A DNA stretch of 64,000 nucleotides from Phycisphaerales bacterium (lineage in GTDB: Bacteria; Planctomycetota; Phycisphaerae; Phycisphaerales; UBA1924), in NCBI GenBank assembly GCA_020845755.1, contig JADLFE010000030.1, positions 95,616 through 159,615 of the forward strand, in the 5' to 3' direction. The stretch's first letter is position 1, and each line of letters opens with the position of its first letter. The notes under the pieces were generated by a model. It saw only the letters and a list, made by a program, of their open reading frames with translations, was not told where the DNA came from and made no database searches. This document shows, one piece after another, positions 1 to 8,815 of this stretch. The translations under genes were made by a program, and so were the position numbers.

Positions 1-2
1 CC

Positions 3-1577
3 GCGGTGTACGCGCTCACCCTCATCGGCAAGCCAGACGACGTGATCACCGCCGCCGCGGGCATGCCCGCCGCGGTTCGCCTCGGCGTCGTGCTCTCGCT
101 GCGTCGAAGCGCGAACATCGGCGCGGCCGCGTTCCTCGCCGATGAAGACCCGGTGGTGGCGATCGAGGCCGCCCGCGCGGTGTACGACATGAACATCGCT
201 GCGGGCTTGCCCGCGCTGGCGAGAATGCTCGATCAGCCGATCGCCAAGGACCGCGCGATCGAGCCGCTGACGCGCCGCGTGATCGAGGCGAACGCGATCG
301 TGGGCGACGACGCCGCGGTCGAGCGCCTGGCTCGGTTCGCGACCGATGCGAACGCCGATCCCGCGTGGCGACTGCTCGCGCTGGAAAAACTCGAGAACTG
401 GGACAAGCCGCTCAAGCGCGATGGAGTGTGGGGGCACTGGATCGACTTGCCCGCACGCAGCGCCGACCCGCTCCGCGCTGCCCTGGCCCGCCACCAAGTC
501 GCCATCGCGGACGCGGCATCCACGCCGGAACTCAAGGCCAAGTCCGACGCGCTTTCCGCCCGCATCGCCACCAATCTGTCACCGGAAGAAATGCTCTCGC
601 AACTCGCCGACGCCGGGCGTTCCGAGTCGTATCGCGCGGTGATTCTCGAGCAGATCGCCTCGGGCGCAAAGGAGCAGTTGCCCAAGGCGGCGGCCGCGTT
701 GCTCGACACGATTGATACCTCGACCCCCGCGCTGCGGATGCGTGCCCGCGAGTTGCTCGCCGCGGCGGATGCCGCGATGGGGGCTGACAAGGCATCGGCG
801 GGCGCGAACGCCGCCGACATGCACGAACGCCAGCACGCGATCAAACTGCTGGGGTCGATCGACCACGCGAGCGCGCTGGTCGCGATCGGCGAGCTGGCGA
901 TGAGGCTCTCGGATGGCAAGGCAGATCCGTCGGTCGCGCTGGAGATCTACGAGGCCGCGATGCACGCGAAGGCCACCGGCCTGCGCGCGATGGTCGAGAA
1001 GGCCGGCTTCAGCGCCAAGCGTCCTCCGGGCTTTTCCACGACTCTCCTGCTCAAGGGCGGCGACCCCGCGCGGGGCAAGGGCGTGTTCCTGCACCACGAG
1101 GCCGCCCAGTGCGTGCGCTGCCACACGATCGGGAACATCGGCGGGACGGCCGGCCCGAATCTGTCGCTGGTCGCGTCGCGCGCCACCCCAGAACAACTCG
1201 TCGAGTCGGTGACGGAGCCCAACGCCGTGATCGTGCAGGGGTTTGGGCAGACGTCGGCGATGCCCGAGATGACGCAGATGCTCCAGCCGTCGGACGTGCG
1301 CGACTTGGTCGCGTATCTGTCGACGCTGTACGACCCGTCGATCGGCCCGGCGGATTCGGCCAAGGCCGTGGCCAGTAGTAGCGGGCTCGGTGCGCCGATC
1401 GCATCGTCGGGCCCGTGGGCGGGGCCTTCCAAGCCGGGTCCGACCAAGGCGCCGTTCTTTGACCCTGTACTGTCGGACGATGTGATCCCGGCACTCGGGC
1501 TGCTCGCGCTTCTGATTCCGCTGGCAATTATCGCGGGCGCGATCGCGCTGGCGAAGAAATCGGGAGGCTCGCTGTGA
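3..1577 (+). CDS. HEAT-repeat/cytochrome c membrane protein, 3' part of gene
   Basis: The reading frame is open to the left edge, so the 5' end lies outside the window. About the first 330 visible residues are alanine-rich helical repeats of HEAT type. A class I cytochrome c domain follows, with the haem motif CVRCH near visible residues 369-373 and a candidate distal Met in a GQTSAMPEM stretch. The C-terminus has one hydrophobic segment (VIPALGLLALLIPLAIIAG) followed by Lys residues, which would anchor the protein with the haem domain outside the cytoplasm. Its stop overlaps the GTG of the hydroxyproline epimerase gene (GTGA), so the two are probably translationally coupled. Similar haem/HEAT proteins are common in Planctomycetota, often fused to membrane-bound dehydrogenase domains. 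A role as electron acceptor for the dehydrogenase encoded downstream is inference. Confidence 0.75.
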   Translation, partial: AVYALTLIGKPDDVITAAAGMPAAVRLGVVLSLRRSANIGAAAFLADEDPVVAIEAARAVYDMNIAAGLPALARMLDQPIAKDRAIEPLTRRVIEANAIVGDDAAVERLARFATDANADPAWRLLALEKLENWDKPLKRDGVWGHWIDLPARSADPLRAALARHQVAIADAASTPELKAKSDALSARIATNLSPEEMLSQLADAGRSESYRAVILEQIASGAKEQLPKAAAALLDTIDTSTPALRMRARELLAAADAAMGADKASAGANAADMHERQHAIKLLGSIDHASALVAIGELAMRLSDGKADPSVALEIYEAAMHAKATGLRAMVEKAGFSAKRPPGFSTTLLLKGGDPARGKGVFLHHEAAQCVRCHTIGNIGGTAGPNLSLVASRATPEQLVESVTEPNAVIVQGFGQTSAMPEMTQMLQPSDVRDLVAYLSTLYDPSIGPADSAKAVASSSGLGAPIASSGPWAGPSKPGPTKAPFFDPVLSDDVIPALGLLALLIPLAIIAGAIALAKKSGGSL

Positions 1578-2524
1578 GCGATCCCCGCAAAGTCCGAGTC
1601 ATCGACTCGCACACCGAGGGCGAGCCCACGCGCGTCGTGATCGACGGCGGGCCTGAACTCGGTCGCGGCACGATGGCGGAAAGGCTCGCGATTTTCCGCG
1701 AGAAGTTTGACGATCTGCGCTCAGGGATCATCAACGAGCCGCGTGGCTCGGACATTCTCGTGGGCGCGATGCTCACGCCGCCGACCACGGCGCGTGCGGT
1801 GTGCGGCGTGATCTTCTTCAACAACGTCGGGTTCCTCAACGCGTGCGGGCACGGCACGATCGGCGTGGCACGAACACTCGCCTATCTCGGGAAGATCGGC
1901 GTGGGCTCGCACGTGATCGAGACGCCGGTGGGCGAAGTCACGATTCACCTCGATGGCGCCGGGCAGATCACCATCGACAACGTCGCCTCGCGCCGAGCGG
2001 CCAAGGGAGTCGCGGTCACGGTGCCTGGGCGCGGCACAGTGATCGGTGATGTGGCGTGGGGCGGCAACTGGTTCTTCCTCATCGGCGAGCACGGGCAGAG
2101 GCTCTCGCTCGACAACGTAGAGGAACTGACGCGGTACACATGGGATGTGCGCACGGCGCTGACGCGAGCGGGTATTCGCGGTGATGATGGCGGGGAGATC
2201 GATCACGTCGAACTCTTCGGGGAGCCGCACAGGAGCGACGCCGACAGCCGGAATTTCGTGCTGTGCCCGGGAAAGGCGTACGACCGCTCGCCGTGCGGCA
2301 CGGGGACCAGCGCGAAGATGGCGTGCCTGTTTGCCGACGGGAAACTGAAGGAAGGGCAGCCCTGGCGGCAGGAGAGCATCATCGGGAGCCTGTTCACGGG
2401 CTCGGTAAGGCGAGAGGGAGAGAAGCTGATCCCGTCGATCTCGGGCGGCGCGCATATCACCGGCGAGGCGACGCTGATCTTGGACCCGGGGGATCCGTTC
2501 CGCTACGGTATCCGCGCGCGATGA
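1574..2524 (+). CDS. 4-hydroxyproline 2-epimerase (proline racemase family)
   Basis: 316 residues, a normal length for the proline racemase family. These enzymes use two catalytic residues as acid and base. Here both are cysteine: Cys91 in NACGHGTIG and Cys241 in SPCGTGTSA. The Cys/Cys pair fits racemases and epimerases, not trans-3-hydroxyproline dehydratase, in which one position is Ser or Thr. The known reaction interconverts trans-4-hydroxy-L-proline and cis-4-hydroxy-D-proline, the first step of bacterial hydroxyproline use. The GTG start overlaps the upstream TGA, and the stop overlaps the next ATG (ATGA). The operon that follows (D-amino acid dehydrogenase parts and a DapA-family enzyme) favours hydroxyproline over proline as substrate. 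Confidence 0.88.
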   Translation: MSDPRKVRVIDSHTEGEPTRVVIDGGPELGRGTMAERLAIFREKFDDLRSGIINEPRGSDILVGAMLTPPTTARAVCGVIFFNNVGFLNACGHGTIGVARTLAYLGKIGVGSHVIETPVGEVTIHLDGAGQITIDNVASRRAAKGVAVTVPGRGTVIGDVAWGGNWFFLIGEHGQRLSLDNVEELTRYTWDVRTALTRAGIRGDDGGEIDHVELFGEPHRSDADSRNFVLCPGKAYDRSPCGTGTSAKMACLFADGKLKEGQPWRQESIIGSLFTGSVRREGEKLIPSISGGAHITGEATLILDPGDPFRYGIRAR

Positions 2525-3645
2525 GCACGAAGTTTGACGCGATCGTGATCGGCCTTGGAATCGTGGGGTGTTCGTGCGCCTGGGCGCTCTCGCGCCGGGG
2601 CCTGCGCGTGCTGGCGGTGGGCGATGCGCCGATCGGCGGCGGAGCGACGGCGGCGGGCATGGGGCACGTCGCGATCATGGACGATTCCGAGGCGCAGTTC
2701 CGCTTAACGGCGCGATCGGCCGAACTGTGGATGGAACTGCGGGACGAACTGCCGCCCGAGGCTGCTGTGGATTACTGCGGCACGCTGTGGATCGCGGCCG
2801 ACGAGGAGGAACTGAACGCGGCCAAGGGCAAGCATGCGTTCTATCAGAAGCGCGGCGTGCGAACCGAGGTGCTGGACGAGCAGTCGATCGCCGAGGCCGA
2901 GCCGAACCTGCGATCGGGGCTGGCGGGCGGGCTGCGGATCATTGACGACTCGATCGTGTATCCGCCGGTTGTGTGCGAGTGGATGCTGAAGGAGGTGTCA
3001 CGGCGCGGCGGGGCGGTGAAGTTCGCGCACGTGACGAGCGCGACGCGCACGCAGGTCTGGCTGGGCGATGGAGAGATGCTCAACGCTGGAGTCGTCGTGC
3101 TGGCGGGCGGCGATATTTCGGCGAAGTTGTGCGGATGGCTCCCGGTGCGCCCGAGGAAAGGGCACCTGGTCATCACGGACCGCTATCCCGGCTTCTGCAG
3201 GCACGAACTGGTTGAGCTTGGCTACCTGAAGAACGCGCACTCGCACGCGACGGAGTCGGTTGCGTTCAATCTCCAGCCGAGGCCGACCGGGCAGATGCTG
3301 CTCGGCTCGTCGCGGCAGTACGGCGTGGAGCACGCGGAGGTCGAGGCGAGGATGGTGGCGTGGGTGATCGAGCGGGCGAAGCTGTACATGCCACGGATCG
3401 GGTCGCTGCGCGTGGTGCGGGCGTGGACGGGGTTCCGGGCGGCGACACCGGATTCCCTGCCGATCATCGGCGGGCGGGATGGAGTTGATGAGCCGGTGAT
3501 GGCGACGGGGCACGAGGGACTGGGGCTCACCACGTCGCTGGGAACAGCGGAGTTGATCGCGTCGATCCTGACGGGCGCACGGACGACGCTGGACGCGGCG
3601 GCGTATTCGGCCTCGCGCGACTTTGGAGGTCACGGTGGACACTAG
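2521..3645 (+). CDS. FAD-dependent D-hydroxyproline dehydrogenase subunit (DAAO/GlyDH family)
   Basis: 374 residues with an N-terminal Rossmann dinucleotide motif GLGIVG (residues 11-16) and the overall layout of DAO-family flavoproteins, including a C-terminal segment with PDSLPIIGG and GHEGLGLTTS typical of the FAD site. It probably oxidises cis-4-hydroxy-D-proline to 1-pyrroline-4-hydroxy-2-carboxylate. The start ATG overlaps the epimerase stop. Its 3' end overlaps the next small ferredoxin-like gene by 11 bases. A DAO-type subunit followed by a small [2Fe-2S] protein and an HcnB-like flavoprotein matches the heteromeric D-hydroxyproline dehydrogenases known from Pseudomonas (LhpBEF type). 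Substrate is inferred from context. Confidence 0.82.
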   Translation: MSTKFDAIVIGLGIVGCSCAWALSRRGLRVLAVGDAPIGGGATAAGMGHVAIMDDSEAQFRLTARSAELWMELRDELPPEAAVDYCGTLWIAADEEELNAAKGKHAFYQKRGVRTEVLDEQSIAEAEPNLRSGLAGGLRIIDDSIVYPPVVCEWMLKEVSRRGGAVKFAHVTSATRTQVWLGDGEMLNAGVVVLAGGDISAKLCGWLPVRPRKGHLVITDRYPGFCRHELVELGYLKNAHSHATESVAFNLQPRPTGQMLLGSSRQYGVEHAEVEARMVAWVIERAKLYMPRIGSLRVVRAWTGFRAATPDSLPIIGGRDGVDEPVMATGHEGLGLTTSLGTAELIASILTGARTTLDAAAYSASRDFGGHGGH

Positions 3646-3898
3646 GGCGCGCGAGGTGATCGAGGTGTTCGTCGACGGACGATCCGTGCGGGTCGCGCCG
3701 GGCGTGAGCGTTGCGGCGGCGGTGTTGAACGCGGGGAAAGCGTGCCGATCGTCGGTGACGGGAGAGCGGCGTGCGGCGCTGTGCGGCATGGGGATCTGCT
3801 TTGAGTGCCGCGTGGAGATCGACGGGGTGTTGCACGAGCGATCGTGCATGATCGAAGCGAGCGAGGGGATGCGAGTGAGAACGGTCGATGCGGGCTGA
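3635..3898 (+). CDS. (2Fe-2S)-binding small subunit of D-hydroxyproline dehydrogenase
   Basis: 87 residues from a GTG at 3635, chosen because GGAGG sits five bases upstream at 3625-3629. It is a plant-ferredoxin-like domain of the HcnA/SoxA-N type. Ligand cysteines 50, 55, 58 and 71 follow the C-x4-C-x2-C-xn-C pattern of [2Fe-2S] clusters. It would pass electrons between the two flavin subunits encoded on either side. It overlaps the upstream gene by 11 bases and the downstream gene by 11 bases, so the three subunits should be made in matched amounts. Confidence 0.85.
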   Translation: MDTRAREVIEVFVDGRSVRVAPGVSVAAAVLNAGKACRSSVTGERRAALCGMGICFECRVEIDGVLHERSCMIEASEGMRVRTVDAG

Positions 3899-5225
3899 AC
3901 GGGCTCAGATCGCGGTGGTTGGCGCGGGGCCGGCGGGGATCGCGGCGGCGGTGGCGGCGCGCTCGTGCGGTGCTCAGGTTCTGTTGCTGGACGACAACCC
4001 GGATGTGGGCGGGCAGGTGTGGCGGCGCGTGCAGAGCGGGGCGGCGGGCGGGTGGCGCGAGCGCGTGAAGCAGAGCGGCGCGGAGATTCGCAGCGGCGTG
4101 ACGGTGTTTGACGCGGCGAGGATCGGTGGGCGCGTTCTACTGCGGTGCGAGAGCGCGGCGGGCGCGCGCGTGATTGACGCGGAGCGCGTGGTGCTGGCGA
4201 CCGGGGCGCGTGAGTTGTTCCTGCCGTTCCCGGGCTGGACGCTTCCGGGCGTGTTTGGTGTCGGCGGGTTGCAGGCGCTGGTCAAGAACGGATTGGATGT
4301 GCGGGGCAAGCGGATCGTGGTGGGCGGCAGCGGGCCGCTGCTGCTCGCGGTGGCGGCGTATCTGAGCGAGCGGGGCGCGAAGATTGAGTTGATCGCGGAG
4401 CAGGCGGAGAAGTCGCGGATGCTCGGCTTTGCGGGCGCGATGGTGCGACAGCCTGGGAAGATATGGCAGGGCGCGAAGTTGCGTGCATCGATCATCGATG
4501 TTGAGTATCGATTCGGGGCGTGGATCGCCGAGGCGCGGGGCGATGATCGCGTGCGACAGGCCGTGATGAACGACGGACGGGTCATCGAGGTTGATGCGAT
4601 TGCGTGCGGGTATGGGCTGGTGGGAAATACGCAACTGGCGCAGGTGGTGGGTGCCGATGTCGTGCACCAGGCGTCGGCCAAGGGGAAAGACAGCCGCGAC
4701 GGGAAGAGCCAGAAGCGCACGGACCTGAGTACGGGCGTGTCGTATGGGCGGGTTGTTGTTGACGATGTGATGCGGACGAGCGTCGAAGGTGTGCTGTGCG
4801 CGGGCGAGCCACTGGGGATCGGCGGCGTGGAGACGTCGCTGGTTGAAGGGACGATGGCGGGGTACACGGCGGCGAGCCGCGATGACCTGGCGCGGGGCCT
4901 GATCCCGCGGCGGCGGCGCGAGCGAGCGTTTGCGGAGGCGCTGGAGCGGGCGTTTGCGCTGCGGGAGGACGTGCTGTGTTTGGCGCGGCCCGAGACGATC
5001 GTGTGCCGCTGCGAGGACGTGACGATGGCGAGGATCGCGGCATGCGATCACTGGCGCGGGGCGAAGTTGCTCACGCGGTGCGGGATGGGTCCGTGCCAGG
5101 GTCGGGTGTGCGGGGCGGCGGTTGAAGCGATGATGGGTTGGGCGGTGCGAGATGTTCGCCCGCCGGTGTTTCCTGTGAGCATGAACGCGCTGGCGGCGAC
5201 AGGCGGCGCGACGGAGGCCGAATGA
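3888..5225 (+). CDS. NAD(P)/FAD-dependent oxidoreductase subunit with BFD-like [2Fe-2S] domain (HcnB-like)
   Basis: 445 residues. The N-terminal FAD motif is GAGPAG (near residues 12-17), and a second Rossmann motif with GGSGPLLL lies near residue 145, giving the two-dinucleotide-domain fold of pyridine nucleotide-disulphide oxidoreductases. The C-terminus carries a BFD-like [2Fe-2S] domain: CRC near residue 368, then CGMGPC about 35 residues later, the expected CxC and Cx4C ligands. This architecture is shared with HcnB, opine dehydrogenase and D-hydroxyproline dehydrogenase large subunits. It overlaps the genes before and after it. It most likely forms one complex with the DAO-type and ferredoxin-type proteins upstream. 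Confidence 0.85.
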   Translation: MRAERAQIAVVGAGPAGIAAAVAARSCGAQVLLLDDNPDVGGQVWRRVQSGAAGGWRERVKQSGAEIRSGVTVFDAARIGGRVLLRCESAAGARVIDAERVVLATGARELFLPFPGWTLPGVFGVGGLQALVKNGLDVRGKRIVVGGSGPLLLAVAAYLSERGAKIELIAEQAEKSRMLGFAGAMVRQPGKIWQGAKLRASIIDVEYRFGAWIAEARGDDRVRQAVMNDGRVIEVDAIACGYGLVGNTQLAQVVGADVVHQASAKGKDSRDGKSQKRTDLSTGVSYGRVVVDDVMRTSVEGVLCAGEPLGIGGVETSLVEGTMAGYTAASRDDLARGLIPRRRRERAFAEALERAFALREDVLCLARPETIVCRCEDVTMARIAACDHWRGAKLLTRCGMGPCQGRVCGAAVEAMMGWAVRDVRPPVFPVSMNALAATGGATEAE

Positions 5226-6118
5226 ACCGGAACGACTGGCACGGCGTGATCCCCGCGGCGACGACTGCATTTCATCATGATCTGTCGATTGATTTCGAGT
5301 TCCTTGCGACGCACGTGGCGTGGATGATGGATGCGGGCTGCCGCGGCGTAGTGGCGCCGGGGTCGCTGGGCGAGGGGGCGACATTGTCGCACGAGGAGAA
5401 GGTGCAACTCTGGAAGACGTGCGCCAAGGCGGTCGCGGGTCGCGGGCACGCGATCGCGGCGATCGCGTCGGCGAGCACGGCGGAGGCGGTGCGGCTTGCC
5501 CGGGAGGCCAAGGACGCTGGGTGCGTGGGGCTGATGGTCCTGCCGCCTTATGTGTACAAGGGGACGTGGCGCGAGACGCGGACGCACTTTGCCGCGATTC
5601 TGCGCGCGACGGACCTGTCGTGCATGCTCTACAACAACCCGATCGCGTATGGAACGGACGTGTTGCCCGAGCAGGTCGCGGACCTGGCTCGCGAGTTCGG
5701 CAACCTGCACGCGGTGAAGGAATCGAGCGCGGACGTTCGGCGGATCACGGCGATCAAGGCGCTCCTGGGCGAGCGGCTGGCGATCTTTGTCGGCGTTGAC
5801 GACCTGATCGTCGAGGGTATCGCGGCGGGCGCGACGGGGTGGATCGCGGGGCTGGTCAATGCGATGCCGAAGGAGTCGGTGAGGTTGTTTGATCTGGCTA
5901 TGAAGGGCGAGAAAGAGAAGGCGGCGGAGTTGTACCGCTGGTTCCTGCCGCTGCTTCGGATGGATGTGGTCAATGACTTTGTGCAGCTCATCAAACTGGT
6001 GCAGGAGCGCGTTGGGATGGGATCGGCGCGTGTGCGTCCGCCGCGGATGGAATTGACGGGTGAGGCGCTGGCTGCGGCGGAAAAGACGATTGCCGAGGCG
6101 CTGAAGACAAGGCGCTAA
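5222..6118 (+). CDS. DapA-family lyase/deaminase, probable 1-pyrroline-4-hydroxy-2-carboxylate deaminase (HypD-like)
   Basis: 298 residues, TIM-barrel Schiff-base enzyme of the dihydrodipicolinate synthase family. The Schiff-base lysine is Lys166 in HAVKESS and the conserved catalytic Tyr is Tyr137 in MLYNNP. In hydroxyproline catabolism a DapA-family enzyme deaminates and dehydrates 1-pyrroline-4-hydroxy-2-carboxylate to alpha-ketoglutarate semialdehyde, and the gene is the last of a coupled run that would make exactly that substrate. The ATG overlaps the upstream stop (ATGA). True DapA for lysine synthesis is the alternative, but the operon argues against it. The semialdehyde dehydrogenase that would finish the pathway is not in this window. 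Confidence 0.82.
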   Translation: MNRNDWHGVIPAATTAFHHDLSIDFEFLATHVAWMMDAGCRGVVAPGSLGEGATLSHEEKVQLWKTCAKAVAGRGHAIAAIASASTAEAVRLAREAKDAGCVGLMVLPPYVYKGTWRETRTHFAAILRATDLSCMLYNNPIAYGTDVLPEQVADLAREFGNLHAVKESSADVRRITAIKALLGERLAIFVGVDDLIVEGIAAGATGWIAGLVNAMPKESVRLFDLAMKGEKEKAAELYRWFLPLLRMDVVNDFVQLIKLVQERVGMGSARVRPPRMELTGEALAAAEKTIAEALKTRR

Positions 6119-6133
6119 AGCGTTACCAGAGCA

Positions 6134-6154
6134 GGCGCACGCCGTGAATGCGCC
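6134..6154. terminator. weak hairpin between convergent genes
   Basis: Arms GGCGCA and TGCGCC enclose a nine-base loop between the stops of the HypD-like gene and the SGNH gene. There is no clear T run, so this is only a possible terminator. Confidence 0.3.
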
Positions 6155-6157
6155 GCG

Positions 6158-6928
6158 TCATTCCTCCGGGCTTGGCGGCGCATTGCGAAGTTCGTAGGCC
6201 GCGAGCACGGCGGGCTTGAGCACGCGGGTCCAGAGTTCGTAGCCCTTGGCGTTGATGTGCAGGCCATCGGACTCAAAGAGCGATGGATCGGGTGTACCGC
6301 CCGCGGTGAGTGTTGGAGTGACTGTGTCGACGTAGATCGCGCCGGGCGTGCGGGAGCAGTACTCACGGACGAGCGAGTTGGCACGCTGCATCGCGGGCCA
6401 GTTGCTCCAGCGGGCGATGCTCGCCTTGATGGGGATGTAGATCACGCGGACGTTCGGCCAGTGCGAGCGGCAGCGCTGGTCGAAGTCGATAAAGCCATCG
6501 GCGGCTGATTGCGAATCGGTGTTGTCGGTACCGAGGTCGTTGTCGCCGCAGTAGTAGACGATGACGCTGGGTTGGTAGGGCGTGACGATTCGATCGAAGA
6601 CGCTGAGGACTTCGCGGGTCTTTGAGCCTCCGAAGCCGCGGTTGAGCACGGGGAGCGGGCTCATGTCGGCGCCGAGGGACTTCCAGAACTTGATGCTCGA
6701 GCTTCCGATGAAGAGAACATGGCCCGGCGCGGGCGGCGAAGCGCGATCGGCGGCTTCGAACGCGCGAATCTCGGGCTCGTACCAGGGGACGGGAGACTGG
6801 GTAGACGTTGGTGGGGCGAGGGCGGATGGCTCTTTGGGCGGGGGCGAAGACGAGCAAGCCACCGTCATGAGGACGGCGAGGAACGCGGTGAGAGAAACGA
6901 AAACTCGCGAAGTGGCTCGTGCGATCAT
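6158..6928 (-). CDS. SGNH/GDSL hydrolase lipoprotein
   Basis: 256 residues from the ATG that opens a clear lipoprotein signal: MIARATSR, a hydrophobic run, and lipobox LMTVAC with Cys25. SGNH blocks are visible: IGSSS with probable nucleophile Ser77, GFGG (block II), CGDND (block III) and SDGLH with Asp221 and His224 (block V). Such enzymes remove acyl or acetyl groups from carbohydrates or lipids. This one would act at the cell envelope. The gene follows the fucose-isomerase-like gene by 43 bases on the same strand, so they may be co-transcribed. De-esterification of a fucose-containing glycan is a guess from that pairing. Confidence 0.85.
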   Translation of the reverse strand: MIARATSRVFVSLTAFLAVLMTVACSSSPPPKEPSALAPPTSTQSPVPWYEPEIRAFEAADRASPPAPGHVLFIGSSSIKFWKSLGADMSPLPVLNRGFGGSKTREVLSVFDRIVTPYQPSVIVYYCGDNDLGTDNTDSQSAADGFIDFDQRCRSHWPNVRVIYIPIKASIARWSNWPAMQRANSLVREYCSRTPGAIYVDTVTPTLTAGGTPDPSLFESDGLHINAKGYELWTRVLKPAVLAAYELRNAPPSPEE

Positions 6929-6971
6929 GAGGTGAGGCTCGCGCGGGAGGTGATCATGGCACGGAGGTTCA

Positions 6972-8606
6972 TTACTTCGTCGCCCACGGCCTGTTGGCCG
7001 CTCTCGTGCCGCAGAACGTGACATTGATGCCCAGCGACTGCGCCATGGCGGCCTTGGTATACGCGCAGGCATCGGCGTCGGCGGCGGAGTTCGCGTAGGC
7101 GACCTGGATGTGGTTGGCGCTGTGGCGGCCCATCATCTGGTCGCGGGTGATGCCGTAGAGCACCGCGTGCATGATCGGCCACTGCGGCGTGGTGGAGTCC
7201 CAGCGGCGCTGGGTTTCCGCGAGGGGCAATTCGATCGCCTTGGCGCGCCCGATGTCCATGTGGAGGCGGTTGTTCTGCACGAAGATGCGCGACCAGACGA
7301 TCTCGCCGGGCTTGCTGATGCCCTTGATCGTGCTGCCGCCGAGGCGGAAGTACATGGGCGGCTGGCGTTCGCCGGTGGCGTCGGCCCATCCCTTGGCGAA
7401 GTGCGACGCGGGCACGGCCCCCGAAATCTCGAAGACCCAGACATAATCGTCGGTTGTGCCGGATTGGTCGCGATCGCCCCAGCGAAGGTCGTGCAGCGTG
7501 TTTTCGACGGGCTGATTGAGGGCACTATGGACGTGATTGGTCATGAGGCCGTCGAGCCCGGCGCACTCGTCGACCTCGTTGAAGTGGGTGAGGGGTTTGC
7601 CCTCGCAGATGACTTTGCCGGTGCGGAGTGAGCGGACAGGCGGGCGGACGGAGTCGTTGAGCGCGCCCTCGACAAGATCGGAGGCTGGCAGGCAGTCTTT
7701 CAGGCCCTGCTGGTACTGGATGCCGATCGCGTCGCAGCCGAACTCGTCGGCGATGCGCAGGGCGGCGATGTACATGCGGCACTGGGTGAGGACCTGTTCC
7801 TCGGTGAGATCGGTTTCGGAGTTCGGGCCGAAGTTGAAGCGCATGCCCTTCTTGACGAACCAGTCGTAGACGGCGCGGGCTTCGGAGTCGGGGACCTGCA
7901 TGGAGGCGGCATAAAGCGCCGACTGGCTCAGGCGTTCCTTGAAGACGCCGAGTGGTGCGAGGAGTTCGTCGGGGATGATGGCGTTGTACATGCCCATGCA
8001 TCCCTCGTCGAAGACGCCGAGGATTGCTTTGTTCGAACGGAGCGTGGCCGCGAGTTTGTCTCCGAGTTTGCCGAACTTGGCGGGGAGTGCGATACGGGAG
8101 ATAGGAGCCACGTGGGCGGCGCGGTGAGTGACGCGGCCGGTGCGCAGCCACGCGGAGAGATTGCGGTTGAACCAGTCGTCGGTGAACGACTCGCTCCACA
8201 GGGTTGAGAATGCAACGCCGGCCTTCTTCAGCGAGCCGTTGAGGTTGAGCATGCCGACCAGGCCGGGCCACTGGCCGGACCAGTTGGCAACGGTGAGGAT
8301 CGGGCCCTGGTGGAAGATCAGGCCCGGCAGGACGTGCTGGGAATACTGCCAGACGGCCTCGGCGACGATGAGCGGGGCGTTGGGGTCGATGGACTTGAAG
8401 AGGTCGATGCCCTCGCGCTGCGAGGCGATGAAGCCGTGTCCTCGGGCGGCGTCGATGGGGTGCGCGCGGACGAGCGTGCGGCCATGGCGGTCGACGGCGG
8501 CGGCGATGGCCTGCTCCATCTGGAGTTGGGCGGGCCAGCAGACGCGATTAGCGGACTCACGGAGGTCGCCGCTGGCGACAAGGAGAACGTGGGGTGTGCG
8601 GGCCAT
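6972..8606 (-). CDS. L-fucose/L-arabinose isomerase-family protein
   Basis: 544 residues, cytoplasmic, no signal peptide. The sequence has the feel of the fucose/arabinose isomerase family, with conserved acidic and glycine-rich stretches ([29 protein letters not shown]) that could hold the metal-binding Glu and Asp. I could not map every catalytic residue, so the exact sugar is unknown. A Shine-Dalgarno AAGGA sits seven bases before the ATG. A DeoR-type regulator is divergently transcribed next to it, a common arrangement for sugar catabolism. An SGNH hydrolase lies just downstream on the same strand and a GH29-type fucosidase lies 47 kb away, which together make fucose or a related deoxy sugar a reasonable substrate. 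Confidence 0.6.
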   Translation of the reverse strand: MARTPHVLLVASGDLRESANRVCWPAQLQMEQAIAAAVDRHGRTLVRAHPIDAARGHGFIASQREGIDLFKSIDPNAPLIVAEAVWQYSQHVLPGLIFHQGPILTVANWSGQWPGLVGMLNLNGSLKKAGVAFSTLWSESFTDDWFNRNLSAWLRTGRVTHRAAHVAPISRIALPAKFGKLGDKLAATLRSNKAILGVFDEGCMGMYNAIIPDELLAPLGVFKERLSQSALYAASMQVPDSEARAVYDWFVKKGMRFNFGPNSETDLTEEQVLTQCRMYIAALRIADEFGCDAIGIQYQQGLKDCLPASDLVEGALNDSVRPPVRSLRTGKVICEGKPLTHFNEVDECAGLDGLMTNHVHSALNQPVENTLHDLRWGDRDQSGTTDDYVWVFEISGAVPASHFAKGWADATGERQPPMYFRLGGSTIKGISKPGEIVWSRIFVQNNRLHMDIGRAKAIELPLAETQRRWDSTTPQWPIMHAVLYGITRDQMMGRHSANHIQVAYANSAADADACAYTKAAMAQSLGINVTFCGTRAANRPWATK

Positions 8607-8815
8607 CGGGCGTTCCTTGGCGATCTACGCCGTTTGCAGGTCGGAGGCGAAAAGCGCGGAAGGGTACACGCAGAAGTGGTTGTCGGGTGGAACCCTGAGG
8701 ATCAATCTGCGAAAAACCTGTACCCGTGTCTGTTATTGCCATAGAATCACAGAAGTCCGGGTTCAATGTTGACGGCATTGTGGCATCCAAGACGCACGGA
8801 TGCCGGGAGGCTTGG

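Noticed and set aside
1574..2524. trans-3-hydroxy-L-proline dehydratase as alternative for the epimerase
   Set aside because: That enzyme lacks one of the two catalytic cysteines; here both (91 and 241) are present.
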